Assembly (NCBI GenBank): GCA_947650285.1
Contig: CANTFL010001463.1
Location: forward strand, 124,001-188,000
DNA from: Hyaloperonospora brassicae
Taxonomy: Eukaryota; Oomycota; Peronosporomycetes; Peronosporales; Peronosporaceae
Length of the DNA stretch: 64,000 bases
Direction: 5' to 3'
The notes beneath the pieces were generated by a model. The model was not told the DNA's origin. It worked only from the letters and a program-made list of their open reading frames with translations, and searched no databases. Position numbers and translations under genes: made by a program. Of this stretch, positions 1 through 10,667 are shown piece after piece (the first letter of the stretch is position 1; the number at the start of each line of letters is the position of its first letter).

Positions 1-1
1 A

Positions 2-3000
2 GGCGTTGGGCTGGTTGTATTTTCGTGGCTCCGGGACGAGTTGTTTGAAGCTCAGCATCTACGAAACACGACCACACTTGTGCTGCGATTTCTGACTGTT
101 TTGACTCCCGATATCATCTGCTGCACATCGACGTCAGACCTGGAGCAACTAGGAGCCGCCATGATTGACTCTGAGACGCAGCAAGATGAAAGTTCATACT
201 CCGTTGCGTTCGCCATCGAGAAGCAAGTCGATGCACACGATGGCACGAAGTGTGTGGCGCATCAGTTTGTCGACCTGAAGGATAAGTTGGAAGGATGCTT
301 GCGCGTGCGCTTGCTCAAAGGCAATTACCCGGCGCTAGCTTTGACTAAAACAGTCAAGTCGGAGTTATATGTGGATCAATTTCAACGAATATTTCTTGCA
401 TCTGCACATCTGAAGTTTGCGGCGTGGCTGAAGGCTGAATCAGAGCAACACCGGGTAGTAATAAGCGGGACAATCAACCGGTCAGCGACGCTCACCGAGA
501 GCATTCTCCGTGAGTTCGATATGTGGCCTGCAACGCAGCTTGCAGCCCTTTCCGAAATATGCGAGAGAAGCAGCCAAGAGCATTTCGACATGGCGGATAG
601 GCGACTGCATGAAGAGATTGATCGACAAAGGGCAGTCGTGAAGGGGTTGTCGAAAGCACTTTTTCAGCTTGGTACTGGTAGCAGGGCGGAAGTGAACGCT
701 AACGAGCTGACGGAACAGAAAAAAGCGATCGCAGAGTATGAGGCGTTTCGGAAATGGTTGAGCACAAAGTGGAAGGTGGATCGCAAACGGAGACCGCATT
801 TGGACATTCCTACCCGCCTTCGAGAAGTCGAACGAGCTGTTTTTGAACTGTACTTGAACCACCAGGACGCAGATCCGGGGACAGTATTGAGTATGTGTGC
901 GAGCAGCTCGAAAGAACAGATTTTGGACGCTGTGGCCAAGCGCCGTTCTACACAGCTACCAAGAGATTGGAAGAACGAGAGTGCTGCCACTGAGTTATAC
1001 GGAGAAGAAATTGCTGAACCGCTGTCGAAGCTGCAAAAGCAATGGTGGCTTGCAATTGAGAAATGTCTACAGATGGCGATAGACGCTGATTTGAAGTTGC
1101 TGAAAAGTGAACAGAAACGGGAGCGTGAGTCGGATGCAAGCTCGGCACTCATTATCCAGAACCAGTTCGAGCAATTGCGCCAAACGCTTCAGTCGAAACA
1201 TGGCTTGACGATGAAGCTGAGTGCAAGTATACGCAGGGGAAGAGTCACATGTAAGGGCACGAAAGAGGTGAAAGCACAAGAATCTCTGGTTGAGCAGATC
1301 GTAAAGATCGATATGGGACAAGGCGAGTCACATGACACGCCCGTTGGTTTCGAGAGTCTTGGTCAGTACTTCCTGAAGCCCGACGAAGCTCATGTGGCAA
1401 TGTTTACCGTCAAGGCACGATCTGCGGTACATGTTTGCACTTCGATGGGGCGAATGCTTATCAAGTTTGTATCTTTTCCACCAAGAAAGGACGGTTGCAA
1501 GTTATCACAAGCGAACGAAACGACAATCCACGCGCTCGGAAAGATTGCGTCCGTGTGTGACTATGAAAGCCAGTCTCGGACGCTGGCATTCCTTGTGGGT
1601 GATTCCGTGGGGCTGTACAAATGTGACGAGAATTTCAAGCGCATGGAAATGGTCAAAATTGTCGACTTGACTGTTCGTTCGACATTGACCGATCTGCCGT
1701 TTACCGACGTGTTCTTGCTGAAGAGTACGCTATACGTGTCGGACTCTAGTGGCTACTCTCAAGGTATTGATATCCATGCAGACCAAATCAATACTGCTGT
1801 GGTCGTAAACGACGAAAAAGATGCTCGAACTTGTAGTCGTCTCATGCCGTTTGCTGACAAGCTTGCTGTTGGAGTGATAACAGTAAAGGCCGGGGTTGAT
1901 AGTATGTTTGAAGCGCAGCTAAGATGTCTCTCTCTCGATGATCACCGTCATCTTCCTGTGCTTCCCCTCGATGTCAAATTCCTCACTGGTGATCTGCAAG
2001 TGCAATGCGTCGACGAATGGATTCTGGCAGTCGACACGGTAGCACAAGAGCTGCACCTGTTTTCAGTCGACGTGGCCGTGGAAAGTAAATCGTTTCGGCT
2101 TCGACGATTTGATGATGACGACGAAGAAGGAAACAGCCCGAACTCTGTCAAGAACAAATCCCGTCTTCGAAAGAAGCACTGGCTGTATACTTTTTACCAC
2201 GTTTTCGAGAAGTTCCCTGTGACGGGACTAGTGGATGAAGAACCACAACGACCTGTGGCCATTCTCGGCACTTGTCCTAACGGCAATAACCTCGGTGCCG
2301 CCCTGGAAAATTTCCATGATTTCTTCTCGTTGTTGATGAGCGATCTGATGGCACTCAATAAGCCAATGGGTGCGCTGAATTTAACCGAAGGCCTTGGTGT
2401 ACGTCATGCGTCTCTGACTGGCGTGCGCATGGAGTCCATGCCGTTGTCGGCATTTTTCATGACGCTTGTCACGTTTTTGCCCATCCAAATTTGCCGTGCC
2501 GAGGCAAACACGCTAACGTTGTTGCGAGATGGTATGGACCAACCACATGACGATGCGGAAGGTGAGACGGACGAAGATTCGTGGGGAACGGCAGCCATCG
2601 CCGAATCCATTCGATTCGGTCTTTTGTCCCCGCTACTGAGTGCGTGGCAAGGTCGTTGTGTTGTGGTCACGTCAATGGGGAAGCAATCTACGGGCAAAAG
2701 CTACTTTCTGAATCACTTGACCGGATCATCGTTTGCAATTGCAGGAAATCGCTGCACTGATGGGGCGTGGATGACGCTGCGCATCGTGAACGGTGTTTTG
2801 TTGGTCGTACTGGATTTTGAGGGTCTAGGCTCGTTCGAGCGCACCGATCAAGAAGACGTGTTTCTGGCGGTACTCAACGCATCGCTCTCAATGTTCACCA
2901 TTTTTCGCATGGAGATGCGGGTCGACAAAGAAGTTGACGATCTCTTTACGAAATTCCAGAAAGGAGTGAATCTGTTGAAAAATGACGATCGTCTATTCCA

Positions 3001-5848
3001 AGGAAGATTGTACATGAGTGTGAAGGACATTAATTTGAATGACGGTAGCGGCGTTCTCTCGGAATTCACGACGAAGATTGCCAAATTACTGAGGGCAAAT
3101 TCCGAGCAAAATTTTCTCACCGACATGTATTCAGGAAAGGTCGACATAAATTGCTCTCCACCACTAGGAACTCATGGATACTATTCCTCACTAAGACATG
3201 CCAAGAACTTAGTGCAAAAGGTTATTTGCTCGCAAACAGGTTCCCTGAATGCTTACAGAAGCGGCGATTCGTTTCACGACTGCATTCGATTGGTATTGGC
3301 TAAGGTTTCGACTTTGGACTGGACAACCGTCGATGATACGTTGCAACAATTGCAGACGAAGAACTTGCTTCGGAGGTTGCCTGGCGTGCTGCGCACTGGA
3401 TGTCTGATACCAGCGGACTGTTACACCAAAAGCAGTGTGGCGAAATGTCTGATGCAGCCAGCGGTGAGCACAAAAAATGAAGACGAAGTACTTCGATTCA
3501 ACACGCTTGCTCGAAACCACCCTGAATGGCTACAATGCTGGCCAGACGCTGGGTGTGAAATTGCTGTTGACAGCATTGAGGATGGAAGCGTCGATTTCGG
3601 TCCCTCGGTGTGCGATGTGGATGCTGCGGGTACGGAAGACATCGATCTGGTGCTTGTGGAGCTTTTCCAGCGGTATCTAGATTTGACATCCAAAGATGCA
3701 TCCGAGAGAATCACGGGGGACGACTTTGCGCATTTCGATATCTTCCTGTCGTTCTTGGTACGTCGCCGCAAGGCTAAGGTTGCTCTCTGGATCAAGGAGT
3801 ACGTGGGACCCGATCAGTTCATGGACGAATGGGACGATATCGAGCAGTTGCACCTTGTCCCGTTCGAAGCACTTTTGCAACGGTGCATGCATCAGTGCGC
3901 TAAATGCCGGCTTCAGTGTATGCGCTCGTCGCTTCACACATTCGACATGGAGCATGATTGCGGTATGAACCACGTGTGCCGCGGCTTTTGTGAATATTGC
4001 GTGCAGTCACGCTTTCAAGGAGAAGAAGACATGCCACGCTGTGCTGGCAAGGCTGGCCATGAGGGCAAATGCAAGTGCGGAAAGAGGGATCATACGTGCG
4101 GGAATGTATGCGGTTTGTCGCATGCTCCGAATTGTGAAACTGATTGTGCACTGAATGCGGAGCATGACGGGGACCATCGGTGCTCAGTGAAAGTTCATAT
4201 CTGTGGAATGGCATGTAGTGCAACACATTGTGGAGGAAAGTGTTGTCAAAGTGTCGAGCATAACCACAGTGTGCACAAGTGCAGGGAGACGCAATGCAAT
4301 TTTTTATGCGAGATGAGAGGGTGCAAAAGAAGTTGCAGCACAGTAAACCATTTCCACGACAACCCTTCTTTGGTGGCTAGATTTGAGTGGGAGAACGGAT
4401 TGGTATGTCCGTTCGGCCCGCGTCGTGCTAGTGAGGGTGGAAGGCACATGTGCGATTCGAGTCACATGTGCAACGGGATTTGTGAAGAAGCTGGGATTTG
4501 TAGCACAGTTGTTCGAGTGTCGTCGGCCCGATTTAGTGGACAACGCGACACGTTTGATTACGAGTCGAAGCAAATGATCGGCATGCGCAACAGATGTGCG
4601 ATCGTGCTACAGCCGGGTCAAACAGACCACGGAGGGGGGACGCACTCTTGTGCAAAGCGATCGTTCGGGGGAAGGACGAGCGCGCATGGTTGTACGGTAA
4701 AATGCGAAGCCTGTGACTATTATTGCGACCAAGAAGTAGGCCATCGCGGAAAGCACTCAACAGCACACGGAAACATGCGAAACATGCGCTTTGTGAGTAA
4801 GGAGGAAGCTATTGAGTGGAAGGACCACGAATATGCGCCAGGAGAGAATGCGATAGCAGAAATGTGCAATTTGTTCTGCTCTACTGCTGGACGAGGACAT
4901 GCTCATTATTTGAAATGTGCTTACGATAGCGTCGACCAGTGCGTTTATTCTGGGGCACGCGACCATCGTCGCCACTGCGATTCGGCGCTGCTCGTACCAC
5001 GGCCGACAGTAGAGGTGGATGAAGTTTTGCACGCTGAATACTGGGAGACGATCGGGTGGGAGGATCCGTGTGGATCGGCCCGTGAGCGAGCAACATTTGC
5101 CAAGTGCCCATACATGTGCCAATCTGTCGAGCACAAAGGCGACCGGAAAGTGCCATCTAGCTGTGATCTGCCTGCTTGGCACGCTCCTGTTGACACTGAA
5201 TCGTACGTTGTACGCAACGGCTATTCCTACATCAACGGTCACCGCTTCGCGTGCTACCATCCGTCGACTGACATTTCGCACCACATTTTCGTGTTGGACT
5301 GTTCGGGTTCGATGAAAGGAAGACCGTGGACAGCTCTGATGAATGGGGTGCGCCGCTATATGTCAGGGCAGGTGCAGAGGGGCAGTAATCAGGACATCGT
5401 GTCGATTGTCACATTTGGGGATGATGGGCATGTCGTGTTTGAGGGAGTAAGGATTGGAAACGCAGCGACGCGGTGCGTGAACTTCCGAGGCGGCGGGACG
5501 TTTTACGCAGAAGGACTGAAGGCAGCGAGCGCTATCATTTCGCGGACGAACACGAATATGTATCGACCTGTGATGGTCTTTTTCACGGACGGCCGTCCTG
5601 CTGACGCTAAGCAAGGATTGAAGCTCGCGAAAGATATCCGACAACGCTACAGCATATCCGGGTTGCGAGCTTTTGTGGTTGGGTTTGGCAAAGCAAGTGA
5701 GTTTGGACTGAAAGTTCTTTCGGACCAACTTGGTGGAAGTGTGCACGCGGCTGGCTCCCTTGAGGGTCTTGTGGACGCGTTTCGCTCTATCTCGGCATCG
5801 GTGGGGGCTCGCACGGGGCTCATTTGCAGCAAGAACACCACCACGTAA
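2..5848 (+). CDS. Giant GBP-like GTPase / Cys-His-rich / vWA fusion protein (5' partial)
   Basis: The reading frame is open from the first complete codon at position 2 (no stop or convincing start upstream of a TTG at 41), so the gene probably begins outside the window; about 1,948 codons are visible. The first ~2.5 kb encodes a charged, partly helical region with no recognised domain. A GB1/RHD3-type G domain follows: P-loop GKQSTGKS (2,678-2,701), a T-x-G-x-W switch-I motif TDGAW (from 2,756) and a DFEG switch-II motif (2,813-2,824). From about 3,884 to 5,110 there are many Cys/His pairs, probably a chain of zinc-binding modules. The C-terminus is a vWA domain with an intact MIDAS: DCSGS (from 5,297), Thr in GGGT (5,498-5,500) and Asp in FFTDG (5,588-5,590). 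GBP/VLIG-type GTPases are large, self-assembling and often linked to intracellular defence; vWA domains bind partners through a metal. The combination suggests a cytosolic assembly or scaffold protein, but the role is inference. No intron is needed across 5.8 kb. Confidence 0.9.
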   Translation, partial: GVGLVVFSWLRDELFEAQHLRNTTTLVLRFLTVLTPDIICCTSTSDLEQLGAAMIDSETQQDESSYSVAFAIEKQVDAHDGTKCVAHQFVDLKDKLEGCLRVRLLKGNYPALALTKTVKSELYVDQFQRIFLASAHLKFAAWLKAESEQHRVVISGTINRSATLTESILREFDMWPATQLAALSEICERSSQEHFDMADRRLHEEIDRQRAVVKGLSKALFQLGTGSRAEVNANELTEQKKAIAEYEAFRKWLSTKWKVDRKRRPHLDIPTRLREVERAVFELYLNHQDADPGTVLSMCASSSKEQILDAVAKRRSTQLPRDWKNESAATELYGEEIAEPLSKLQKQWWLAIEKCLQMAIDADLKLLKSEQKRERESDASSALIIQNQFEQLRQTLQSKHGLTMKLSASIRRGRVTCKGTKEVKAQESLVEQIVKIDMGQGESHDTPVGFESLGQYFLKPDEAHVAMFTVKARSAVHVCTSMGRMLIKFVSFPPRKDGCKLSQANETTIHALGKIASVCDYESQSRTLAFLVGDSVGLYKCDENFKRMEMVKIVDLTVRSTLTDLPFTDVFLLKSTLYVSDSSGYSQGIDIHADQINTAVVVNDEKDARTCSRLMPFADKLAVGVITVKAGVDSMFEAQLRCLSLDDHRHLPVLPLDVKFLTGDLQVQCVDEWILAVDTVAQELHLFSVDVAVESKSFRLRRFDDDDEEGNSPNSVKNKSRLRKKHWLYTFYHVFEKFPVTGLVDEEPQRPVAILGTCPNGNNLGAALENFHDFFSLLMSDLMALNKPMGALNLTEGLGVRHASLTGVRMESMPLSAFFMTLVTFLPIQICRAEANTLTLLRDGMDQPHDDAEGETDEDSWGTAAIAESIRFGLLSPLLSAWQGRCVVVTSMGKQSTGKSYFLNHLTGSSFAIAGNRCTDGAWMTLRIVNGVLLVVLDFEGLGSFERTDQEDVFLAVLNASLSMFTIFRMEMRVDKEVDDLFTKFQKGVNLLKNDDRLFQGRLYMSVKDINLNDGSGVLSEFTTKIAKLLRANSEQNFLTDMYSGKVDINCSPPLGTHGYYSSLRHAKNLVQKVICSQTGSLNAYRSGDSFHDCIRLVLAKVSTLDWTTVDDTLQQLQTKNLLRRLPGVLRTGCLIPADCYTKSSVAKCLMQPAVSTKNEDEVLRFNTLARNHPEWLQCWPDAGCEIAVDSIEDGSVDFGPSVCDVDAAGTEDIDLVLVELFQRYLDLTSKDASERITGDDFAHFDIFLSFLVRRRKAKVALWIKEYVGPDQFMDEWDDIEQLHLVPFEALLQRCMHQCAKCRLQCMRSSLHTFDMEHDCGMNHVCRGFCEYCVQSRFQGEEDMPRCAGKAGHEGKCKCGKRDHTCGNVCGLSHAPNCETDCALNAEHDGDHRCSVKVHICGMACSATHCGGKCCQSVEHNHSVHKCRETQCNFLCEMRGCKRSCSTVNHFHDNPSLVARFEWENGLVCPFGPRRASEGGRHMCDSSHMCNGICEEAGICSTVVRVSSARFSGQRDTFDYESKQMIGMRNRCAIVLQPGQTDHGGGTHSCAKRSFGGRTSAHGCTVKCEACDYYCDQEVGHRGKHSTAHGNMRNMRFVSKEEAIEWKDHEYAPGENAIAEMCNLFCSTAGRGHAHYLKCAYDSVDQCVYSGARDHRRHCDSALLVPRPTVEVDEVLHAEYWETIGWEDPCGSARERATFAKCPYMCQSVEHKGDRKVPSSCDLPAWHAPVDTESYVVRNGYSYINGHRFACYHPSTDISHHIFVLDCSGSMKGRPWTALMNGVRRYMSGQVQRGSNQDIVSIVTFGDDGHVVFEGVRIGNAATRCVNFRGGGTFYAEGLKAASAIISRTNTNMYRPVMVFFTDGRPADAKQGLKLAKDIRQRYSISGLRAFVVGFGKASEFGLKVLSDQLGGSVHAAGSLEGLVDAFRSISASVGARTGLICSKNTTT

Positions 5849-7170
5849 GGTAAGAAGATGGCAAAGTAGTGAACCAGAGGATGGCGGAAGCTTTAGTTGT
5901 CAGTTGTTTGCGATGTCGCGTTTTCGATAACGTCGAGTGGTAATAATGAACGTCCGAACATTGATGCAAAAGTGGAAGACTCTTACAAATTGATCCATCC
6001 GATGAGCTACACACACGACCGCATATCGAGACATTCGATCGAGGCACGCAGTGTTACTGCTTGTCTCTGTCGACCTTGCCAATGCGCAGAAGATGCCTAC
6101 GACGGCAACGAAGGCGGAGAGCCGATAACGGGCGCACTGGTCACCCGTACAACGTCAGTCAAACAGCGCGAGGTCAGACGCTTTCTACCCAAACAATGTG
6201 CCAACAAACGATACGACAACACACGCTCCCGGTCTTCTTTTGACACCGACAGGCGCGAGTGGCGTTGGTCAACCGATCGATCGAGTGTGAGAAACGTTGA
6301 TGTCGGCGTCCAGCTCGGAGCTGCAAAGCTAGTGATAAACAAGCGCTGCAGGCCAGTGATAGGATCGCATCAACCTGCAAGCTCTGGCGGACATATCATG
6401 CAAACACTGACGTCGTTGAGGGTGTTGATGGACATCCGGTCACGTACGAGCCGATAGTTGGGACGACAGTGTAAAAAAAGAAGGGATGTCCATCGGTCGT
6501 CGTCAAGCCGTATCGCATCGAAGCTCGCAACTTCATGGCTTCAGCCGCGTTCTTCCACAAGACACTGCAGGTCCGAGAGACGAAACATTCAGGTTGATGC
6601 GCATCAGGCAGCTACGCATCGGTCCGATCAAAGCAGAATCGAAACGAGAGCTTCGAGTCGGCAAAGCGTAGAAAGACAATGTTACAGGGCAAGTCAGGCA
6701 GTCGTCAAACTCGTCGTTGACAAAAAAGCAAAGCACAGCCCCAACGGACCGACAGAGTATCAGGCATCGAAACGATCCAATGCCGTGCGTTCGATGGAAC
6801 CGCTTTGCTGGAAACCACCGACGATCGTCACCAGAGCGACCACACTCTCGTGGCTGTGACGACCGAGTCAGGCCAAGTCAACCGGAAGCGCCAACGTATC
6901 GTACACGCAGCAGCGTCTTCGATGAACTGGGCGAAACAGTAGCTATCGTACCCTGTCGAGTCGGTGGACAAAGTGACGAAGCAAAAAAAGGTGACCTCAA
7001 AAGGAGACCAATCGCCCCGACAAACGGCTCGAGCGATATTCGACGCCAGATATCGTGCAAAGTCAACCTGAACAACACCCGTCGTCCGAATGCACTACCT
7101 CTTGGTCCATCCGTCTGTCTGTCCACCTCTCTGGTTGACAATCCGTGAGCTCGACCGCTCACTGCTCCGT
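5849..7170. other. Intergenic region between the GTPase gene and the sulfatase-like gene
   Basis: About 1.3 kb without a convincing gene. Several overlapping frames are open for 60-190 codons on both strands (for example 5,897-6,457 and 6,717-7,148, both +). Their predicted proteins are Arg/Ser-rich, mutually overlapping and without any recognisable domain, so I treat them as chance frames. The last part presumably carries the promoter of the downstream gene. Confidence 0.6.
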
Positions 7171-7180
7171 TCATTCCCCA
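7171..7180 (+). promoter_or_regulatory. Oomycete initiator-like element of the sulfatase-like gene
   Basis: The sequence TCATTCCCCA fits the oomycete initiator pattern (TCATT followed by pyrimidines and CA). It lies 45-54 bases upstream of the ATG at 7,225 but downstream of the first in-frame ATG at 7,090. It therefore argues for transcription starting here and for 7,225 as the true start codon. Confidence 0.5.
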
Positions 7181-7224
7181 ACGTCCTTTGCACGCCGCAC
7201 GTCGCGCTTGAGGAAAACACTGCG

Positions 7225-9852
7225 ATGATTCAACTCACGAGCGACGACGACGACGACCGTCCGCAGCCAACACCCGACTCTCCTGTCGATACCGACGTCG
7301 CCCACAGTCCTTCAGCATCAACGCCCACGTGGTCCATCACCTCACGAACGCCTCCGCTGCTCGCGTCGCGTCCATATCTCTCGTGGCTCTTTGTCTACAG
7401 CTCTGTGCTGCTCGTCTTTCTCTGCTATCGCCTCTTTTCGCTTCCGGCACTAATGTCCATGTACGCGACGTCCAAAGACGCCACGTCCCGTGTCGTCCTC
7501 GCGACACTGACGCTCGGCCTTGTCGAAGACTTTGTCTGTGCAACGTACTTCGTCAGTACGTTGTGGCTCGTCGACGTCTCTCTGCGTTACGTGCGTCAGC
7601 AGAGCTCCCGCACCGCGAGCAATCATAGCGCTCTGGTCGCTCGCGGCATTAGCGTGGCAACGTTCACTGCCTCGTGGCTACTGCTCGTTGCACTGCTACT
7701 TCCGTTCTGGACCGACTTGCTCCTCGTGCGGCTACGGGGCATGCGCTTCACCTTTGCCCTCGTGGCAATGGCCATCAGTGAACAGGACAACATCAGTGCT
7801 GTGCCCATCGCCATCGACGAGTGGTACGAAGGGTACGTCCACGCGACTGTCCTCGTTCTCGTGGTTACGCTCTTTGCGAGCGCTCGGACGTGGACGGCGT
7901 ATATGGACCTCACGTCCTGGCACCCCATCCGACTTGTCCATTGCCTGCGCGCCACAGCCATAGAGGAAGAGCAGAAGCGATTACGTGACGCGCGCACGGA
8001 CACTGCAGCAGCGACTCGCAGTCCAAAGAGCGTGACTTGGAAAGCGCCACCAGGTGAGGCCGACGCGACGCCTCTGTATATGGTCGTGCGGGTCGCAGAG
8101 ACGGCCGCGTCGGGCGCGACAGAGGCGTCCAAGACGTTGATGGACCAGCACGAGAACAACAGACTCCTGCTGCAAAGCCACAGCCGACGTCCAAAATGGA
8201 ATGTGCACGTCCAACAGGGCCTTGTTGCCGTCCTGAGTCTCCTGGCGCTACCGGTGCTCGCCGTGCTCGCGAGTCGATCGACGTCGCCGCTCGTTGCCTA
8301 CGCAGCGCTCAACACGTCGCTGAATGAGCTATTGGGAGGTGTGTTGCAGCCGACGCTCCCCAACTTGAGCGTCAGTCTGCCGTGGCCAGAGAAGTTCATC
8401 CACGTTGAGACGGAGGACTACAGGCTGTTTGGCAGCCACTCGCTGTATCGACAGACCACGGGGTTCCACGGAGAGGTGGCGTTTGACGTCACGGTCGCGC
8501 GCGACGACCCGCCAAATGTCCTCGTGCTGGTCGTCGAGTCGTTCCGGTTCCACGACTCGCGCTACCTCGTGGGGGACGACGACCCGTCGCAGTTGTTTCG
8601 CGGCTCGAACCTCACGGTCACGCCGCACTTTGATCGATGGGCCGCACGCGGCGTCGCCCTGCGCAACTTGTGGTCGAGTTGGCGCACGAGTCGGTCCGTC
8701 GAGAGCGTCTTGTTCGGACAGCTGCCGTACGACAGCACGACCGCGTCAGGCACGACGGGGGGCCGGAACGACACGAAGCTCTCGGGACTGCCGCAGCTCT
8801 TTGCGGCAAAGGGGTACGAGACGGTTTTCACCACGGGGTGCAAGACCGACTACGACGCCTGGGACCGCTTTCTCCCGTCGCACGGCTTCGACACGGTCTG
8901 GGGCCGCGAAGACATGATGGCGCTGGCCGAGACGGACTTGGGCATCACACCGGACGAGTGGTACGGCGCGGAGCAGCGCGGGTTCAACTGGGGCGTCCAC
9001 GATGACCTGAGCTTCCAGCTACTGGGCGACCTACTGCTCAACAAGACGCGCGAGCAGAGCGCGCGCCGCGCGACCTTGAAGCCCAAGACGCCCCTCTTCC
9101 TCACGCACTACACGATCTCCAGCCACGTGGACTTCAAGCAACGGCCCCGATGGTTTGACGAAGCTGCCAAGCCGAATTTCTCGGCTCTCTACGAGGGACA
9201 GCCGTACGCAGACAACATCCAGAACTACCACGAGATTCGGTACTTCACCGACCTCGAGCTCGGAAAGTTCATGGACCGCATGGCTGATGCCGGCGTGCTG
9301 AACGACACCATTGTCGTGATCGTAGGCGACCACGGACAGGGGCCTGAGTTTGGCAACAACGTGCCGGAGGATCGCGACGTCTCGGCGACTCGAGTGGCCG
9401 GTGCGATTATCGCGGAAGGGCGACTCGCTGATGCCGCCGGGCTCGTCATTGACGATGCGGCCGAGCAGTACGATCTCTTGAACACGCTCGCAGACATCAC
9501 GGGCGTACCTGAAGGAGGGTTCGCTCAAAGCGGAGTTGGGCGGTCGCTCAAGCGCAAGGTCAAGTTTGGGGAGAGGATTGTGTACAGCAACAATCCCACG
9601 CGAAAGATGTCGATCGTACGCGGCCACGAACGCCTTCGCTACGACCGCGTCACGGACTCAGTGCTCCTACACGACGTTGACACGGATCACGACATGGCCG
9701 TTGATCGCTTTCCCGGTCTTGCAGCAAAGGAGCAAGCGGAATGGCTCCGCAGACGTGACGAAGGCCGTCGGGTGAACGAGTACTTTACAAAGCGCTGGGA
9801 GAATGAATGCTTGCTGGCTCCCGAGTGCAACGGCACTAGTAGCACCTCGTAA
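7225..9852 (+). CDS. Polytopic membrane protein with LtaS-like sulfatase/phosphoglycerol-transferase domain
   Basis: 875 aa from the ATG at 7,225; an in-frame ATG at 7,090 exists but lies upstream of the initiator-like element. After an acidic N-terminus (run of five Asp) there are about five hydrophobic segments, near residues 51-73, 91-117, 141-168, 205-220 and 333-352. An alkaline-phosphatase-superfamily domain follows from about residue 430 to 800. Its likely metal/catalytic residues are Glu438 in VVESF, a candidate nucleophile Thr488 in RTSRS, His634 in the SSHVDF segment, and Asp702-His703 in VGDHG. This arrangement (membrane helices followed by a sulfatase fold with a Thr nucleophile) matches lipoteichoic-acid-synthase-type and phosphoethanolamine-transferase-type enzymes, which move polar head groups between lipids or glycans. 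The substrate cannot be read from the sequence. The G+C-rich coding sequence contrasts with the AT-rich DNA further right. Confidence 0.88.
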   Translation: MIQLTSDDDDDRPQPTPDSPVDTDVAHSPSASTPTWSITSRTPPLLASRPYLSWLFVYSSVLLVFLCYRLFSLPALMSMYATSKDATSRVVLATLTLGLVEDFVCATYFVSTLWLVDVSLRYVRQQSSRTASNHSALVARGISVATFTASWLLLVALLLPFWTDLLLVRLRGMRFTFALVAMAISEQDNISAVPIAIDEWYEGYVHATVLVLVVTLFASARTWTAYMDLTSWHPIRLVHCLRATAIEEEQKRLRDARTDTAAATRSPKSVTWKAPPGEADATPLYMVVRVAETAASGATEASKTLMDQHENNRLLLQSHSRRPKWNVHVQQGLVAVLSLLALPVLAVLASRSTSPLVAYAALNTSLNELLGGVLQPTLPNLSVSLPWPEKFIHVETEDYRLFGSHSLYRQTTGFHGEVAFDVTVARDDPPNVLVLVVESFRFHDSRYLVGDDDPSQLFRGSNLTVTPHFDRWAARGVALRNLWSSWRTSRSVESVLFGQLPYDSTTASGTTGGRNDTKLSGLPQLFAAKGYETVFTTGCKTDYDAWDRFLPSHGFDTVWGREDMMALAETDLGITPDEWYGAEQRGFNWGVHDDLSFQLLGDLLLNKTREQSARRATLKPKTPLFLTHYTISSHVDFKQRPRWFDEAAKPNFSALYEGQPYADNIQNYHEIRYFTDLELGKFMDRMADAGVLNDTIVVIVGDHGQGPEFGNNVPEDRDVSATRVAGAIIAEGRLADAAGLVIDDAAEQYDLLNTLADITGVPEGGFAQSGVGRSLKRKVKFGERIVYSNNPTRKMSIVRGHERLRYDRVTDSVLLHDVDTDHDMAVDRFPGLAAKEQAEWLRRRDEGRRVNEYFTKRWENECLLAPECNGTSSTS

Positions 9853-9976
9853 CAAGGAGTCGAGCTGTCCTGCGAATATATGTCTGTCGGGCATTGAAAT
9901 AGCTCCATGTGTCGCCTCTTGACATCAGACCTCTTTGGTACCGAGTTCCATGTCTTGTTCCGAGACACCAAACTGA

Positions 9977-9996
9977 AAGAGAGAGAGAGAGAGAGA
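9977..9996. repeat. GA dinucleotide microsatellite
   Basis: A run of about ten GA units lies 125 bases after the stop codon of the sulfatase-like gene. It is a simple sequence repeat with no evident function. Confidence 0.9.
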
Positions 9997-10667
9997 CTGT
10001 TGTGCGAACGCATGCACAGAAAAAAAAACAAGCACCGTCGTAAATGAGCTCAACCTGCTTCCTGCATCGATACAGAACAAGTTTCTTGCGATCAATGGCT
10101 TCTCTTTGTAACACATAACTTGTGGTCTGCGCTGCGCATTCAGCAGACTTGTTCATGTCGTATCGTGATCCTTCAGTCGCGTGTTTTGCTTTGAATGCGT
10201 CAAGTCATGTTCCTGTTGGTCTCAAACTGCCTTCGCAATCATCTCGACCAGACGTTTCGCCACGAGCGACGCGACGTTTTGGCGCTGAGCTACGTCGCTT
10301 TCGTTACACGAGACCAAAAACTTGACGGCCGCGACTGACAAAGCACCGGCGCTCGACTTCCACGTATGTGACCGGTCCAGTGCGTCTAGCGTATCACCAC
10401 CATCAGTGCAACTTTCTCAGTCTCGTTGTCGTCCATTTCGACCTTTTCCCCACCTTTTGTAGCTTCTCGAGTACTCTGAATTTCACAAACCCGTCGCTAA
10501 GCCTGAGTGTCCTGGATTAGCGACCGGAGGACTTGGCCAGTGTCGAAAGACCTTCTCGTCGACAACGAGCTGTACGTAGTTACCACCTGTTGTCGTTCTA
10601 CACTCTCGCTGGTCAATTTTCGTCGCAGCAAACTCGTCCTCATGTGTTTCTTACGACCCGGCAAAGC

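Noticed and set aside
5897..7148. Open frames of 130-190 codons between the first two genes
   Set aside because: Mutually overlapping on both strands, Arg/Ser-rich, no domains; they look like chance frames.
7090..7224. Longer N-terminus for the sulfatase-like protein
   Set aside because: The initiator-like element at 7,171 lies downstream of this ATG, and the extra 45 residues have no feature.
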